A stretch of DNA of 64,000 nt from Cypionkella psychrotolerans (GTDB lineage Bacteria > Pseudomonadota > Alphaproteobacteria > Rhodobacterales > Rhodobacteraceae), in the NCBI RefSeq assembly GCF_001294535.1, contig NZ_LGIC01000086.1, forward strand, positions 372,001 to 436,000, written 5' to 3'. Under the pieces are notes generated by a model. The model had not been told where the DNA came from, did not search any database, and saw only the letters and a program-made list of their open reading frames with translations. The stretch's first letter is position 1. The number at the start of each line of letters is the position of its first letter. The position numbers and the translations under genes are program-made. This document shows positions 53,619 through 62,464 of the stretch, piece after piece.

Positions 53619-55468
53619 CTGGTGGGCGGGAGCGTATAGGCCGCCACCTTGCCGAAGCCGCGCAACTCGACCTCGCCCATGCTGTGCCATTGCAGCGCAG
53701 GAAGTGCCGCGTATAAAGCTGGCCCTGCCAAAAGCGTGACACCAAGGCCTTTGCCCGCTTGCTCCAACCGTGCGGCGATGTTCATCGCGCGACCGTGCGC
53801 GGTGTAATCCAGCTTTTCCCCCGCACCGACATCACCGACCACCAGCACGCCACATTCCATCCCGACGCGGGTGATGCCGAGGCCTTGGTTCTGCGGATCA
53901 GCGGCGAATGCAACGCCGTAGGCTTGTAGCGCTTGCCCCGCTTTCACCGCGCGGGCGCAGTGGTCTGGCAGATCGAAGGGGGCGTTGAACAGCACATGTG
54001 CGGCATCGCCGACAAACTTGTCCACCATGCCGCCATGGGCGTGGACGATCAGGGTCAGCCCGGCGAAATAGCGGTCGAGGATGGCGATCAGATCGGTGGG
54101 CGACAGCGCGTCGGCATAGGGCGAGAAACCCGCGATGTCGGTGAACAAAGCGGTGATCTCGCGCACCTCGCCGGGAAGACGGCTGAGGCCCGATTGCGCG
54201 GCGATCCGCGCCACCACAGCGGGCGAGAGATGCCGCTCAAACCGCCGCCGCAGGACTTGGGCATGGCGGCGGGCGGCCAGCATCGCGGCGGTGGTGGCGG
54301 TGAGGCCCGTGGCGAGCGGCAGCAGAGCGGGGTTGACCGGGTCGAGTGCAAGGCCCGCGCGCAGGCACAGCGCGGTGGTGGCGACAGCCCAGAGCAAGGG
54401 CAGACCGAGCGTCACGGCTAAGGCTTTGGTGGCGGAGCCGTGCGCGGCGATCCAAAGCGCCAGCAGGGCCATCGCCACAGCTGCCGCAATCTCGACCCAT
54501 GCCGCCCAAGCCGGACGTAGCAGCATGTGGCCCGAAAGCATGGTTTCGATTGCATCGGCTTGGATCTGCACCGAGGGCGCGAGCGGGGTGACAGCCGTTG
54601 GGCGCAAGGAGGCCGCCTGCGGCGCGCTGAGGCCAAGTAAGACGATTTTTGCGGAAAAATCGTGGTCTTGTGACAAGGCTTGCGCCAAACTGATGGTCCG
54701 GTTGCTCCATTTGGCGGGATCAGTCGGGCGGATGCGCAGGTCGGCTTGGGTGCCGAGGGGCAGGACAATCGCACCGAGGCTTAATTTGCCTTGCCCGATG
54801 CGCAGCGCGCTTGCGCCTTGGGCCAGTCGCACAACTTCAGTGGCAAATCCGGGGGCGGGGGATTGATCTGCCAGCACCAGCAGGGGCACGCGACGGACCC
54901 TGCCCTGTGCCTCCCCGCGCAGCGCGCTGACGCCTAGGCCCGCTGCGGTCAGGGTTGAGGCTTCTAAGCCATTGGCAAACCATGGCTGCGTTGGCACCGG
55001 CGGGCCGGACGACAGCAGCGGGGCCAACGGTGGCACGGGGGCAGATTGATCGGACAAAGCGGCGGCGAGAACCGTTGGTACGCGGGACAAAGCGATTTGC
55101 AGGGCGTCATCGCCATCGGTCAGGGCCTTGCCCCCGGGCACATCGGACAAGGCCAGTGGTCCGGCGGGATCGGGGCCGGAGAGCACCAGATCGAGGCCCA
55201 GAACATTGGGATTTTGGGCAGCGATCTGGTCGATCACCCGCGCCAATCTGGTGCGTGGCCACGGCCAGCGGCCAAGTTGGGCTAAATCTTGTGCCGTGAT
55301 CTCAATCACTTGCACTTGACCCGATGGTGCTGCCGCAGTCGCGGCTAGGCCCACATCAAGCGTCGCCTCGCGCAGATCATGCAAGCGGTCGGGCATCGCC
55401 AAAGCCACAGCACCCGCCACCAGCAGCGCCACAAAGCCTGCGCGCCGGGCAGCCCGTTCAATCTGCAT
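53615..55468 (-). CDS. CHASE2-domain adenylate/guanylate cyclase
   Basis: Membrane receptor cyclase of 617 residues. An N-terminal helix (about 10-25) is followed by a periplasmic CHASE2 sensor domain (about 30-330), three membrane helices (about 335-400) and a class III cyclase domain (about 430-610). Catalytic marks: metal aspartates in ALFTDIAGFSPYA and KFVGDAAHVLF, and the transition-state Asn/Arg stretch GRAMNIAARLEQ. The product is probably cAMP, since a Crp/Fnr-type gene overlaps it by 11 bases upstream. CHASE2 cyclases with FecR neighbours recur in alphaproteobacteria, from memory. The ligand is unknown. Confidence 0.92.
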   Translation of the reverse strand: MQIERAARRAGFVALLVAGAVALAMPDRLHDLREATLDVGLAATAAAPSGQVQVIEITAQDLAQLGRWPWPRTRLARVIDQIAAQNPNVLGLDLVLSGPDPAGPLALSDVPGGKALTDGDDALQIALSRVPTVLAAALSDQSAPVPPLAPLLSSGPPVPTQPWFANGLEASTLTAAGLGVSALRGEAQGRVRRVPLLVLADQSPAPGFATEVVRLAQGASALRIGQGKLSLGAIVLPLGTQADLRIRPTDPAKWSNRTISLAQALSQDHDFSAKIVLLGLSAPQAASLRPTAVTPLAPSVQIQADAIETMLSGHMLLRPAWAAWVEIAAAVAMALLALWIAAHGSATKALAVTLGLPLLWAVATTALCLRAGLALDPVNPALLPLATGLTATTAAMLAARRHAQVLRRRFERHLSPAVVARIAAQSGLSRLPGEVREITALFTDIAGFSPYADALSPTDLIAILDRYFAGLTLIVHAHGGMVDKFVGDAAHVLFNAPFDLPDHCARAVKAGQALQAYGVAFAADPQNQGLGITRVGMECGVLVVGDVGAGEKLDYTAHGRAMNIAARLEQAGKGLGVTLLAGPALYAALPALQWHSMGEVELRGFGKVAAYTLPPTS

Positions 55469-56171
55469 CGGGTTCGGCCAAGGCTTGCAGCGCGGGAATG
55501 TCGCAATCCCAACCGTCTGGCCCTTTGATCAATGCGCCCGCTTCAGCCAGCGCCAAAAGCGCGCGGTTGACCTTGGGGCGGCTGGCGCCCAGCACGGTGG
55601 CGAGTTCGGTCTGGCTGATCTCTAGCCGCAGGGTGGCGCGGCTGGGCAGATCGAGACCGTTCAACTGCCGCAAGGTGAACAGCAGGAACCGCGCGGCACG
55701 GGCTTCGAGCGGGTAGAGCGCGATGGATTCCAACTGTTCAGTCGTCTCGCGCAGGCGGCGGCTGAGGTAGCGTGCCACGCCCATGGTCAGGGCGGGGTGC
55801 TTGCTGGCGAGCGCCTCGTAACTTCGACGGGCGAGGACATAGCCTGTGGTGTTCAGCACCGCGGTGGCATCTGCCGAGCGGGGATCTTGATCGAACAGCG
55901 CCAATTCGCCCAAAGTATCGCCCGCTTCGGCATGGCGCAGGGTCAGTTCGCGGCCAGCTTGGGTGATCAGCGACAGCCGCACGCGGCCCGATTTCAGCGC
56001 CAGCAGCCATTCGCCCGCATCGCCACGCTGAAAGATCGCCTCGCCCGCTGCCCAGCGCTGCGGGGTGGCGGCGGCATCAATGTACGCAAGCACCGCATCG
56101 GGCAGATCCTGAAACAGCGGGAAAGACCGCCAGAAGCTTGGTTTTTCGCGTGAGGGCGGTGCAGGGCTCAT
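55458..56171 (-). CDS. Crp/Fnr-family transcription regulator
   Basis: Regulator of 237 residues with a cyclic-nucleotide-type beta barrel (about 15-130: FQRGDAGEWLLALKSGRVRL, HAEAGDTLGELALFDQDPRS) and a C-terminal winged helix (about 165-225: LRLEISQTELATVLGASRPK). The DTLGELALFDQDPRSADATA segment keeps the Gly-Glu and Arg-Ser spacing of cAMP-binding proteins, so it may read the signal made by the downstream CHASE2 cyclase. No Fnr-type cysteine cluster is present. Start at 56171 has GGAG upstream; the frame opens earlier to 56282. It is divergent from the RTX gene over 165 bases that hold two palindromes. Confidence 0.9.
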   Translation of the reverse strand: MSPAPPSREKPSFWRSFPLFQDLPDAVLAYIDAAATPQRWAAGEAIFQRGDAGEWLLALKSGRVRLSLITQAGRELTLRHAEAGDTLGELALFDQDPRSADATAVLNTTGYVLARRSYEALASKHPALTMGVARYLSRRLRETTEQLESIALYPLEARAARFLLFTLRQLNGLDLPSRATLRLEISQTELATVLGASRPKVNRALLALAEAGALIKGPDGWDCDIPALQALAEPDAD

Positions 56172-56241
56172 CCGGGCTCCGAAGCTTTTGGCAAACTTCG
56201 CCTGCCCTGTGATTTCACGCAAGGGTTTGCACACAAAACCC

Positions 56242-56259
56242 CTGTTCCGCAGGGAACAG
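56242..56259. promoter_or_regulatory. Palindrome in the crp-RTX divergent region (1)
   Basis: Perfect 7-bp arms CTGTTCC and GGAACAG around GCAG. It lies between the Crp/Fnr gene and the divergent RTX gene, a fitting place for an operator. It does not match the classic CRP site TGTGA-N6-TCACA. Confidence 0.4.
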
Positions 56260-56301
56260 CCGCCCGCGCCGCCGCATGGCATTTAAGCCCTACGACGGCA
56301 A

Positions 56302-56314
56302 TCACGCCGCGTGA
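56302..56314. promoter_or_regulatory. Palindrome in the crp-RTX divergent region (2)
   Basis: Perfect 5-bp arms TCACG and CGTGA around CCG, about 23 bases before the RTX start codon at 56337. Short, so chance occurrence in GC-rich DNA cannot be excluded. Confidence 0.3.
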
Positions 56315-56336
56315 CACAGTTTTGATGGAGATTAAA

Positions 56337-58220
56337 ATGGCATCCCTTTTTGGCAAATCCGGCACCCTTGGCAATGACTCGGAAGTCACCGATGGCACTT
56401 TGGGCGTCTTGAACGATGTGATTTCCGGTCTGACCGGCAATGACACGCTGTTTTCCTACGTTGGCGACGACACCCTGTCGGGCGGCGAAGGCAATGACGT
56501 GCTGCACGACGAGGCTGTGCTGGGGGTTTCCGGCAATGACAATCTGAACGGCGATGATGGCAATGACACGCTGTTTGGCGGGCTTGGCAATGACACTCTA
56601 AACGGTGGCGCGGATACCGATACCGCCACCTACAGCAGCTCGACCGCTGCGGTGAATGTCGATCTGAATCGCACGGTGCAAAGCGGTGGTTTTGCGCAGG
56701 GCGACCATTTGATCAGCATCGAGAATGTGAATGGCTCGGGCTTTGCCGACCGTTTGGTGGGCAACAGCCTAGCCAATCAGTTGCAAGGCTTGAGCGGCAA
56801 TGACAGCATCTTTGGCGGCTCTGGCAATGACAGTATCTTTGGCGGCAGCGGGCGTGACAGCCTTGATGGCGGCAACGACAATGACCTGATCGACGCGGGG
56901 TCCGACAATGACACGGTGTCCGGGGGGGCTGGCAATGACCAGATGTTTGGCGGCTCGGGTCGTGACGCGATGAGCGGCGGCAGCGGCAATGACCGGATGG
57001 ATGGGGGCACCGATGCCGATACGATGGCAGGCGATACAGGTAACGACAGCATCACTGGCGGCAGCGGCAATGATGTGCTGACGGGCGGCTTGGACAATGA
57101 CAGCCTTGACGGTGGGGAGGGCGATGATCGGCTGGATGGCGGCGCGGGCAATGATCTGGTGCGCGGCGGGATTGGCAACGATACCGTGCTGGCCAGCTCG
57201 GGCGATACGCTGTTTGGCGACAGCGGCACCGACACGCTGGATTTCACCAATATGTCGACGCTGTTTCAGGTGATCGGCGGCAACAACCAGATCAACCTTG
57301 TGACTGGCACCTTCGGCACCACCACTTTCTCGGGCTTTGAGAACGTGATCGGCACCAGCAATGTGGACACGATCAGCGGCAGTTCGGTGGCAAACCGATT
57401 GGACGGCATGGGCGGCAGCGATACCATCCTCGGCGGCTTTGGCAATGACACCATTTTGGGCGGTGACGGCGCGGATAGCATCGACGGCGGCTTTGATGCG
57501 GACCAACTGTTTGGCGGCGCAGGCAATGACCTGATCTTCGGCGGCAGCAGCAGCGACACGTTGGACGGAGACTCGGGCAATGATGTGATGAGTGGCGGTT
57601 CCAGCGATGATCGGCTGAACGGCGACTCGGGCGACGATCAGATGCATGGCGATAGCGGCAATGATGTGATGAACGGCGGCACGGGCAATGACGTGATGGC
57701 CGGAGATAGCGGCAACGACGTGATGACGGGCTTTCTGGGCAATGACACCCTAACGGGCGGTGACGGCAACGACTCCATCGATGGCAGCTTCGACAATGAT
57801 CGGGTTGAGGGGGGTGCGGGTGCCGATCTGCTAAGCGGTGGCACCGGCAACGATGTGCTGATCGGTGATGCCGGGGCGGATGTGCTGACCGGGGGCAGCG
57901 GTACGGATGTGTTTGTGTTCCGCGCCAGCACCGACTCTTTGAACCAACTCGGCGGCGCTGATCTGATCACCGACTTCCAGATTGGCATCGACAAGCTGGA
58001 CTTCACTGGCCTTGACGCCGATCCGATTGCGGCCGGAGATCAGGCCTTTGCCTTGGTGCTGGGTGGCAATGCGGCGGGCACCATCCATATCGAGAAGTTC
58101 GGCGCCGGAGCCGATGCGATCACCCAGATCGCGGTCAATCTGGATGGCGACGGCAACCCCGATCTGATCGTGCAACTGACCGGGAACTTGAATTTGGGTG
58201 CGGGCGACTTCCTGCTCTGA
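56337..58220 (+). CDS. RTX (hemolysin-type calcium-binding) repeat protein
   Basis: Secreted protein of 627 residues made almost wholly of Gly-Asp-rich nonapeptides of the GGxGND type (for example GNDSIFGGSGRDSLDGGNDN and GNDVMAGDSGNDVMTG), which bind calcium and fold into beta rolls. Two non-repeat strand-rich inserts interrupt the rolls (TATYSSSTAAVNVDLNRTVQ; then TLDFTNMSTLFQVIGGNNQ). The end resembles the serralysin-type C-terminal domain (DVFVFRASTDSLNQLGGADL; ITDFQIGIDKLDFTGLD), expected to carry the type I secretion signal. No enzyme domain is present, so an adhesin or surface matrix role is likely. No type I transporter lies in the window. GGAG precedes the ATG at 56337. Confidence 0.93.
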   Translation: MASLFGKSGTLGNDSEVTDGTLGVLNDVISGLTGNDTLFSYVGDDTLSGGEGNDVLHDEAVLGVSGNDNLNGDDGNDTLFGGLGNDTLNGGADTDTATYSSSTAAVNVDLNRTVQSGGFAQGDHLISIENVNGSGFADRLVGNSLANQLQGLSGNDSIFGGSGNDSIFGGSGRDSLDGGNDNDLIDAGSDNDTVSGGAGNDQMFGGSGRDAMSGGSGNDRMDGGTDADTMAGDTGNDSITGGSGNDVLTGGLDNDSLDGGEGDDRLDGGAGNDLVRGGIGNDTVLASSGDTLFGDSGTDTLDFTNMSTLFQVIGGNNQINLVTGTFGTTTFSGFENVIGTSNVDTISGSSVANRLDGMGGSDTILGGFGNDTILGGDGADSIDGGFDADQLFGGAGNDLIFGGSSSDTLDGDSGNDVMSGGSSDDRLNGDSGDDQMHGDSGNDVMNGGTGNDVMAGDSGNDVMTGFLGNDTLTGGDGNDSIDGSFDNDRVEGGAGADLLSGGTGNDVLIGDAGADVLTGGSGTDVFVFRASTDSLNQLGGADLITDFQIGIDKLDFTGLDADPIAAGDQAFALVLGGNAAGTIHIEKFGAGADAITQIAVNLDGDGNPDLIVQLTGNLNLGAGDFLL

Positions 58221-58240
58221 CCCCAGAAAAAGGCAAATGC

Positions 58241-58269
58241 AACGCCCCGGCTTGGTCCGGGGCGTTTTT
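58241..58269 (+). terminator. Rho-independent terminator after the RTX gene
   Basis: Perfect 10-bp stem AACGCCCCGG (58241-58250) and CCGGGGCGTT (58257-58266), 6-base loop CTTGGT, T-run following. It lies 20 bases after the RTX stop. Confidence 0.92.
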
Positions 58270-58390
58270 GGTCTGAGTTTGAGAGGGCCGTGGACGACCC
58301 ACTATGCTTAAAGCGTCCGGGCCGAGGCATACCCCGGCCCGGACAGGTTTGGGGTGCTGGGAGAGGTCAACACCCTGGGAAACTCTTCAA

Positions 58391-59206
58391 TCAGGCCAAT
58401 TTGGCGGGTTGGCCGTCAGGGGCGGTCCTAAAACCCTCAATCTCGGCTTCAAGCGCGGCCATGGTCTCGCCACCCGCCATCAGGTCGGTGATTTCTTCAC
58501 GGGTTTTGTCACCCTTGCGGAAATCGGCGGCAATCGCCCCCCGGATCAACACCGCAAAATGATCGCCCACCGCCATGGCGTGCATCACTTGATGGGTGAT
58601 GAAGATCACCGCCAAGCCGCGCCGTTTGGCCTCATTGACGATGCGCAGCACATGGGTAGCTTGTTTGACGCCCAAAGCTGCGGTGGGTTCATCCAAGATC
58701 AACACCCGCGCGCCAAAGTGAACGGCGCGGGCGATGGCCAAGGATTGCCGCTCGCCGCCGGAAAGCCCGCCCACCAAACGGTCGCCATCGGTGATGCGGG
58801 TGATACCAAGGCGTTGCACGGCCTCCACCGCGATGGCATTAGCTTTCTTCCGGTCATAGATCTTGAACGGGCCCCAGCCTTTGGTGGGCTCGACCCTGAC
58901 GAAAAACGACCGCCCGATGGACATCAACGGAAACGTGCCGCCGAACTGATGAACTGTGGCGATGCCGTGGTTGGAGGCATCCCGCGGGCTGGCGAATTTG
59001 GCGGGCGCACCGTCCATCTCAATCGTGCCGCTAGAGGGCTGATGCACGCCCGACAACAGCCGGATCACAGTTGATTTCCCGGCGCCGTTATCGCCGAGCA
59101 GGCACAGGACTTCGCCCGCCCGCAGTTCTAGGTTCAGGTCATGCAAAACGTCGATCGGGCCGAAGGATTTGTTGACGTTGATCAGCTTGAGGATGGGCGC
59201 AGTCAT
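58391..59206 (-). CDS. Sugar ABC transporter ATP-binding protein (FrcA-like)
   Basis: Single-module ABC ATPase of 271 residues that powers sugar uptake. Walker A GDNGAGKSTVIRLL, Q-loop near VHQFGGTFPLMSIG, signature LSGGERQSLAIARAV, Walker B RVLILDEPTAALG and switch histidine FITHQVMH are all intact. It has one ATPase module, unlike RbsA, and fits the FrcA group. It is the third gene of a leftward unit (binding protein, permease, ATPase) and overlaps the permease stop by four bases. Confidence 0.94.
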   Translation of the reverse strand: MTAPILKLINVNKSFGPIDVLHDLNLELRAGEVLCLLGDNGAGKSTVIRLLSGVHQPSSGTIEMDGAPAKFASPRDASNHGIATVHQFGGTFPLMSIGRSFFVRVEPTKGWGPFKIYDRKKANAIAVEAVQRLGITRITDGDRLVGGLSGGERQSLAIARAVHFGARVLILDEPTAALGVKQATHVLRIVNEAKRRGLAVIFITHQVMHAMAVGDHFAVLIRGAIAADFRKGDKTREEITDLMAGGETMAALEAEIEGFRTAPDGQPAKLA

Positions 59207-60222
59207 GCTTTGGCTCCTTTCTTCTTCGGCGCATAGGACAGCGCCATTTTGCGGAAGGTGTTGTTCATCAGCACCGCCAGCAACAGCAGCACGCCGATGA
59301 TCAGGCTGGCCCAGTTGGCGTCAAATCCGGTGTAATAGATGCCTTGGCTGACCACGGCGAAGGTCAGCGTTCCAAGGATGATCCCCACCACCGAGCCATA
59401 TCCTCCGGTCAGCAGCACGCCGCCGACCACAACCGAAATGATCGCGTTGAAGATATAGGATTGCCCCGCAGACACTTGGGCCGAGTTATACAGAATGGCC
59501 TGGCTTACGCCAACAAAGGTGGCGCTGGCACCGCTGCACATGAACAGCAGGATTGTCATCCAGTCGGTCGGGATACCTGCGTTGCGGGCGGACACCTTGT
59601 CACCGCCCATGGCGAAGATCCAGTTGCCAAAGCGGGTGAAGTGCAACAGGAAACCCCAAAGCAGCGCCGCCGCAATCCACCACAGGATGGTGACTTGGAA
59701 CACGCCACCAATGAAGCGGCCCAATAGCCATTTCGCCTCGGGCCCGGCCTTTAATGCGACCGAGGTGGTGCCAGTGACCAGAACCGACAGCCCGAGCGTT
59801 AGCCCCGCCACCGCAAACAGCGTGCCAAGCGTGACGATAAAGCTGGGAACGGCGGTGCGCACCACCAAAAGGCCGTTGATCAGACCGACAAATGCCCCGA
59901 GTGCCAAGGCGGCGCCAATGCCCAGCAGCATCGGCATATGGAAATGCCCCGAAATGATCGCCACCATCATCGACCCTGCGGGCACCAAGGAACCGATGGA
60001 AATATCCAACTCGCCTGCAATCATCAAAAGGCCGATGGGGATAGCGATGATGCCCAGCGCCGCGGCCACATTCAGCCAAGACGCAGCCCCACCGATTGAG
60101 GCAAAGTTGCTGCCGCCAAAGAAGGTGAAAAAGCCGAACACGGCAGCGAGTCCCAGAAAAGAGCCTGTCTCGGGACGGCGCAACAAGGCACCGATGGAAA
60201 ACGAGGTGGGGGTATTGGTCAT
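59203..60222 (-). CDS. Sugar ABC transporter permease (FrcC/RbsC-like)
   Basis: Inner-membrane permease of 339 residues with about eight to ten helices. The family marks are GLLMIAGELDISIGSLVPAG, GLINGLLVVRTAVPSFIVTL and YIFNAIISVVVGGVLLTGGY with GSVVGIILGT, as in RbsC/FrcC. Works with the ATPase that overlaps its end and the binding protein upstream. A 123-base gap with a strong hairpin separates it from the binding-protein gene. Confidence 0.95.
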   Translation of the reverse strand: MTNTPTSFSIGALLRRPETGSFLGLAAVFGFFTFFGGSNFASIGGAASWLNVAAALGIIAIPIGLLMIAGELDISIGSLVPAGSMMVAIISGHFHMPMLLGIGAALALGAFVGLINGLLVVRTAVPSFIVTLGTLFAVAGLTLGLSVLVTGTTSVALKAGPEAKWLLGRFIGGVFQVTILWWIAAALLWGFLLHFTRFGNWIFAMGGDKVSARNAGIPTDWMTILLFMCSGASATFVGVSQAILYNSAQVSAGQSYIFNAIISVVVGGVLLTGGYGSVVGIILGTLTFAVVSQGIYYTGFDANWASLIIGVLLLLAVLMNNTFRKMALSYAPKKKGAKA

Positions 60223-60301
60223 GTACGGGTTCCCGTCGATGCAGATCCGAGGCTTTACCGCGCAGCGTCGCGGGTGGGTCAGATCATGGCGCTTGAAATG
60301 T

Positions 60302-60330
60302 CCGGCCCCGCCGCAATCTTGCGGGGCCGG
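60302..60330 (-). promoter_or_regulatory. Intercistronic hairpin after the binding-protein gene
   Basis: Perfect 10-bp stem CCGGCCCCGC (60302-60311) and GCGGGGCCGG (60321-60330) with a 9-base loop, 16 bases past the binding-protein stop. No T-run on the minus strand. Such hairpins commonly protect binding-protein mRNA so that it outnumbers the permease. Confidence 0.7.
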
Positions 60331-60345
60331 ATGGCGGGTGAAAGC

Positions 60346-61326
60346 TTAGCGGAACCCAGCCGCAGCACCAGCGATGGTGGCGTCAACATTGGCGCTATCG
60401 ACAATGCCCGGCCCGGTCAGCACCGGAGCGGTGGCAATCGCGGTGCCAAAGCTGACATAGGCATCCGCCATCGACACCGCCAGAAAGCCTTGCAGCCACG
60501 GCTGTTGATCGACCGCAAACAGTTGCGTGCCCGCCTTGATACGGTCCAGCCCCGCGCCGTCCATATCGAAGGACGCGAGTTGCACCTTTGCCGTCAGGGC
60601 TGCCTGCTCGATCCCCGTGGCCGCAGAATTGGCATCCGCTGCCGAAATGGTGGCCACGCCGTTGATGGTGGAGTCTTTCATCAGGGTCGCCTTGATCGCT
60701 TCGGCCACAGCTGTCGGATCGCCAAAGCTGGAGGCTGGCAGCGGCAGTTGGGTGGAAACACCACCCTCCTTGGCGATGCCGTCCGCCACGCCCTTGCAGC
60801 GGTCTTCAAGGTTCTGCGCACCCGGAACAGTGTTGACACAGATCACGTTTTTGAAGCCATGGCTGCCGAAATAGGCCCCCGCTGCCAAACCTGCCGGATA
60901 TTCTTCGTTGCCGATGTAATTGATCGCGCCCAACTCTTTGGCTTTATCCGCGCCACCCGAGTTATACAGCATCACCGGGATTCCGGCATCCATGGCAGCC
61001 TTGATCGCCTCGTCCTCCGCATCGGGCACCCAGTTTGGCACCGCAATCACCGAAGCGCCCTGCGAAATCGCGGTGCGCACCAGATTTGCCGCGTCGCCGC
61101 CGATGTTGTCATAGTTTTGCAGCATCAGATAATTGACCGTGCCACCATGGGCCGCCACCACCAATGTGGCATCATCAATGCCCTTTTTCACCTTGGCAAA
61201 AAACGGGTCGTCCGCCTTGCCACCGACCACCGCAATGCTGACGCCTTCGGCCAGTGCAGCTTGCGCGCCAAAGGCCAGAACCGTCGCCATCAGAGCGGTC
61301 TTCATGTTCAGTTTCGGAAATTTCAT
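60346..61326 (-). CDS. Sugar ABC transporter substrate-binding protein (FrcB-like)
   Basis: Periplasmic binding protein of 326 residues of the type I (ribose/LacI-like) fold. A Sec signal (MKTALMATVLAFGAQAALA) precedes GVSIAVVGGKADDPFFAKVK. Ligand-pocket regions include IAVPNWVPDAEDEAIKAAM and FDMDGAGLDRIKAGTQLFAV, close in style to fructose/ribose/inositol binders. The sugar cannot be read from sequence by eye. GGAGGAG stands eight bases before the ATG at 61326. First gene of the transporter unit; the sterol-desaturase-family gene lies 109 bases upstream on the same strand. Confidence 0.94.
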   Translation of the reverse strand: MKFPKLNMKTALMATVLAFGAQAALAEGVSIAVVGGKADDPFFAKVKKGIDDATLVVAAHGGTVNYLMLQNYDNIGGDAANLVRTAISQGASVIAVPNWVPDAEDEAIKAAMDAGIPVMLYNSGGADKAKELGAINYIGNEEYPAGLAAGAYFGSHGFKNVICVNTVPGAQNLEDRCKGVADGIAKEGGVSTQLPLPASSFGDPTAVAEAIKATLMKDSTINGVATISAADANSAATGIEQAALTAKVQLASFDMDGAGLDRIKAGTQLFAVDQQPWLQGFLAVSMADAYVSFGTAIATAPVLTGPGIVDSANVDATIAGAAAGFR

Positions 61327-61435
61327 GGTCGCATCTCCTCCGAGTTGCCGCCGTTGTGGGCGGATATTGGGTGTTATGGGTCGTAGGGCGCTGGGGGATC
61401 TCTCCTCCTCCCGCAGTGCCTTTCGGTGATCGACT

Positions 61436-62464
61436 TTAGCTGCCCGTCGTCGAATTGGTGTTGTTCACCTTCGCGTTGGCTTTGGCGCGGGTGCGTTGGA
61501 ACCGCACTTCCATCCGAGCTTCACCATCAGCCGAGCCGTCATGCCATGTGCCGAACCATTGGTCGAAGGGCACCATGCCGTCAGAGTAATTCACCTCAAA
61601 ATACTTATGGTGCAGATAGTGGGCATAAGCGTGGCTATCCATTGCGGCCTCGCCCGCCTCGATCTTGTCAAAGCCGATGTGGCCGACCACAGCACCCGTA
61701 CCAGTGACTTGCAGATGATAGAGCATCAACAGCGGGTGCGACGGCAGCACCAGATGGATCAGAATATCCGACCAATACAGCAGGTGTTCGACCGGATGCA
61801 TCGACAGGCTGGACCACGGCGAGGGGTTGACCGAGTTGTGGTGGACCGAATGCACCCATTTATACAGGAACGGCGTGTGGATCAGCCGATGGATGCAGAA
61901 GAAGTGCGCCTCGTGAAACAGCGGGATGATGGCCAGCAGGGCGATCAGCGCCCAGGGATGGGCCTCAAACGTGGTCCAAGGGCCAAAGCCATGCGCCCAA
62001 GCATAGAGCATCCCGACTTCATAGGCAGTCCAGATTGGCACGCCGGTGCCAAAGCTGCGCAGGATGTTGTCGATGTTCTGGCTTTTGAACATGAACACAT
62101 CCGATTTCTTATCTGCCGGGAACAGCCCGTTGAATTTGAAGCGGTTGCCCTGCGCGCGACGGATATAAAGCCGCAGCTCCAACGCACCGTAGAACAGGAA
62201 CACTAGGGCAGCATTGCGCAGCAGAATAAACACGATCCAAGTCCAGTGCAGGGTTTGCAGCGTTTCCTTGGAGGGCGTTAGATAGAACCAGATCACTGCG
62301 GCAAAACCCATGAACAGCGCGTTCCAAGGCAAGATGTAATGCGGCAGCCAAGCGAGCAATTTCAACGGTTTCGGCGGCCAGACGATGATTGGGGCCACTT
62401 GCAACGGTTTACTGGGTGAAAAATCCCCACGCTTGTTGCGCTTGCCAAATTTCAGATCCTCCAT
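61436..62464 (-). CDS. Sterol desaturase/fatty acid hydroxylase family protein
   Basis: Di-iron membrane oxygenase of 342 residues. The histidine boxes are intact: HEAHFFCIHRLIH, WVHSVHHNSVNPSPW and HAYAHYLHHKYFEVNYSD. Four or so hydrophobic segments precede and separate them. The family hydroxylates or desaturates lipids, carotenoids, or small substrates. It lies directly upstream of the sugar ABC genes on the same strand and divergent from the LacI regulator, so it may share their control, which is unusual for a lipid enzyme. Start placed at 62464 (MEDLKFGKR); an in-frame ATG at 62518 would add 18 residues. Confidence 0.9.
   Translation of the reverse strand: MEDLKFGKRNKRGDFSPSKPLQVAPIIVWPPKPLKLLAWLPHYILPWNALFMGFAAVIWFYLTPSKETLQTLHWTWIVFILLRNAALVFLFYGALELRLYIRRAQGNRFKFNGLFPADKKSDVFMFKSQNIDNILRSFGTGVPIWTAYEVGMLYAWAHGFGPWTTFEAHPWALIALLAIIPLFHEAHFFCIHRLIHTPFLYKWVHSVHHNSVNPSPWSSLSMHPVEHLLYWSDILIHLVLPSHPLLMLYHLQVTGTGAVVGHIGFDKIEAGEAAMDSHAYAHYLHHKYFEVNYSDGMVPFDQWFGTWHDGSADGEARMEVRFQRTRAKANAKVNNTNSTTGS

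Noticed and set aside
56769-57647. 292-codon minus-strand frame in the RTX gene
   Set aside because: Mirror of the Gly-Asp nonapeptide repeats; the Ala/Val/Ile pattern is a by-product.
56704-58100. RTX repeats as a CRISPR or tandem DNA repeat array
   Set aside because: The repeat period is 27 bases with degenerate sequence and an open frame throughout, which is protein repeat structure and not a CRISPR array.
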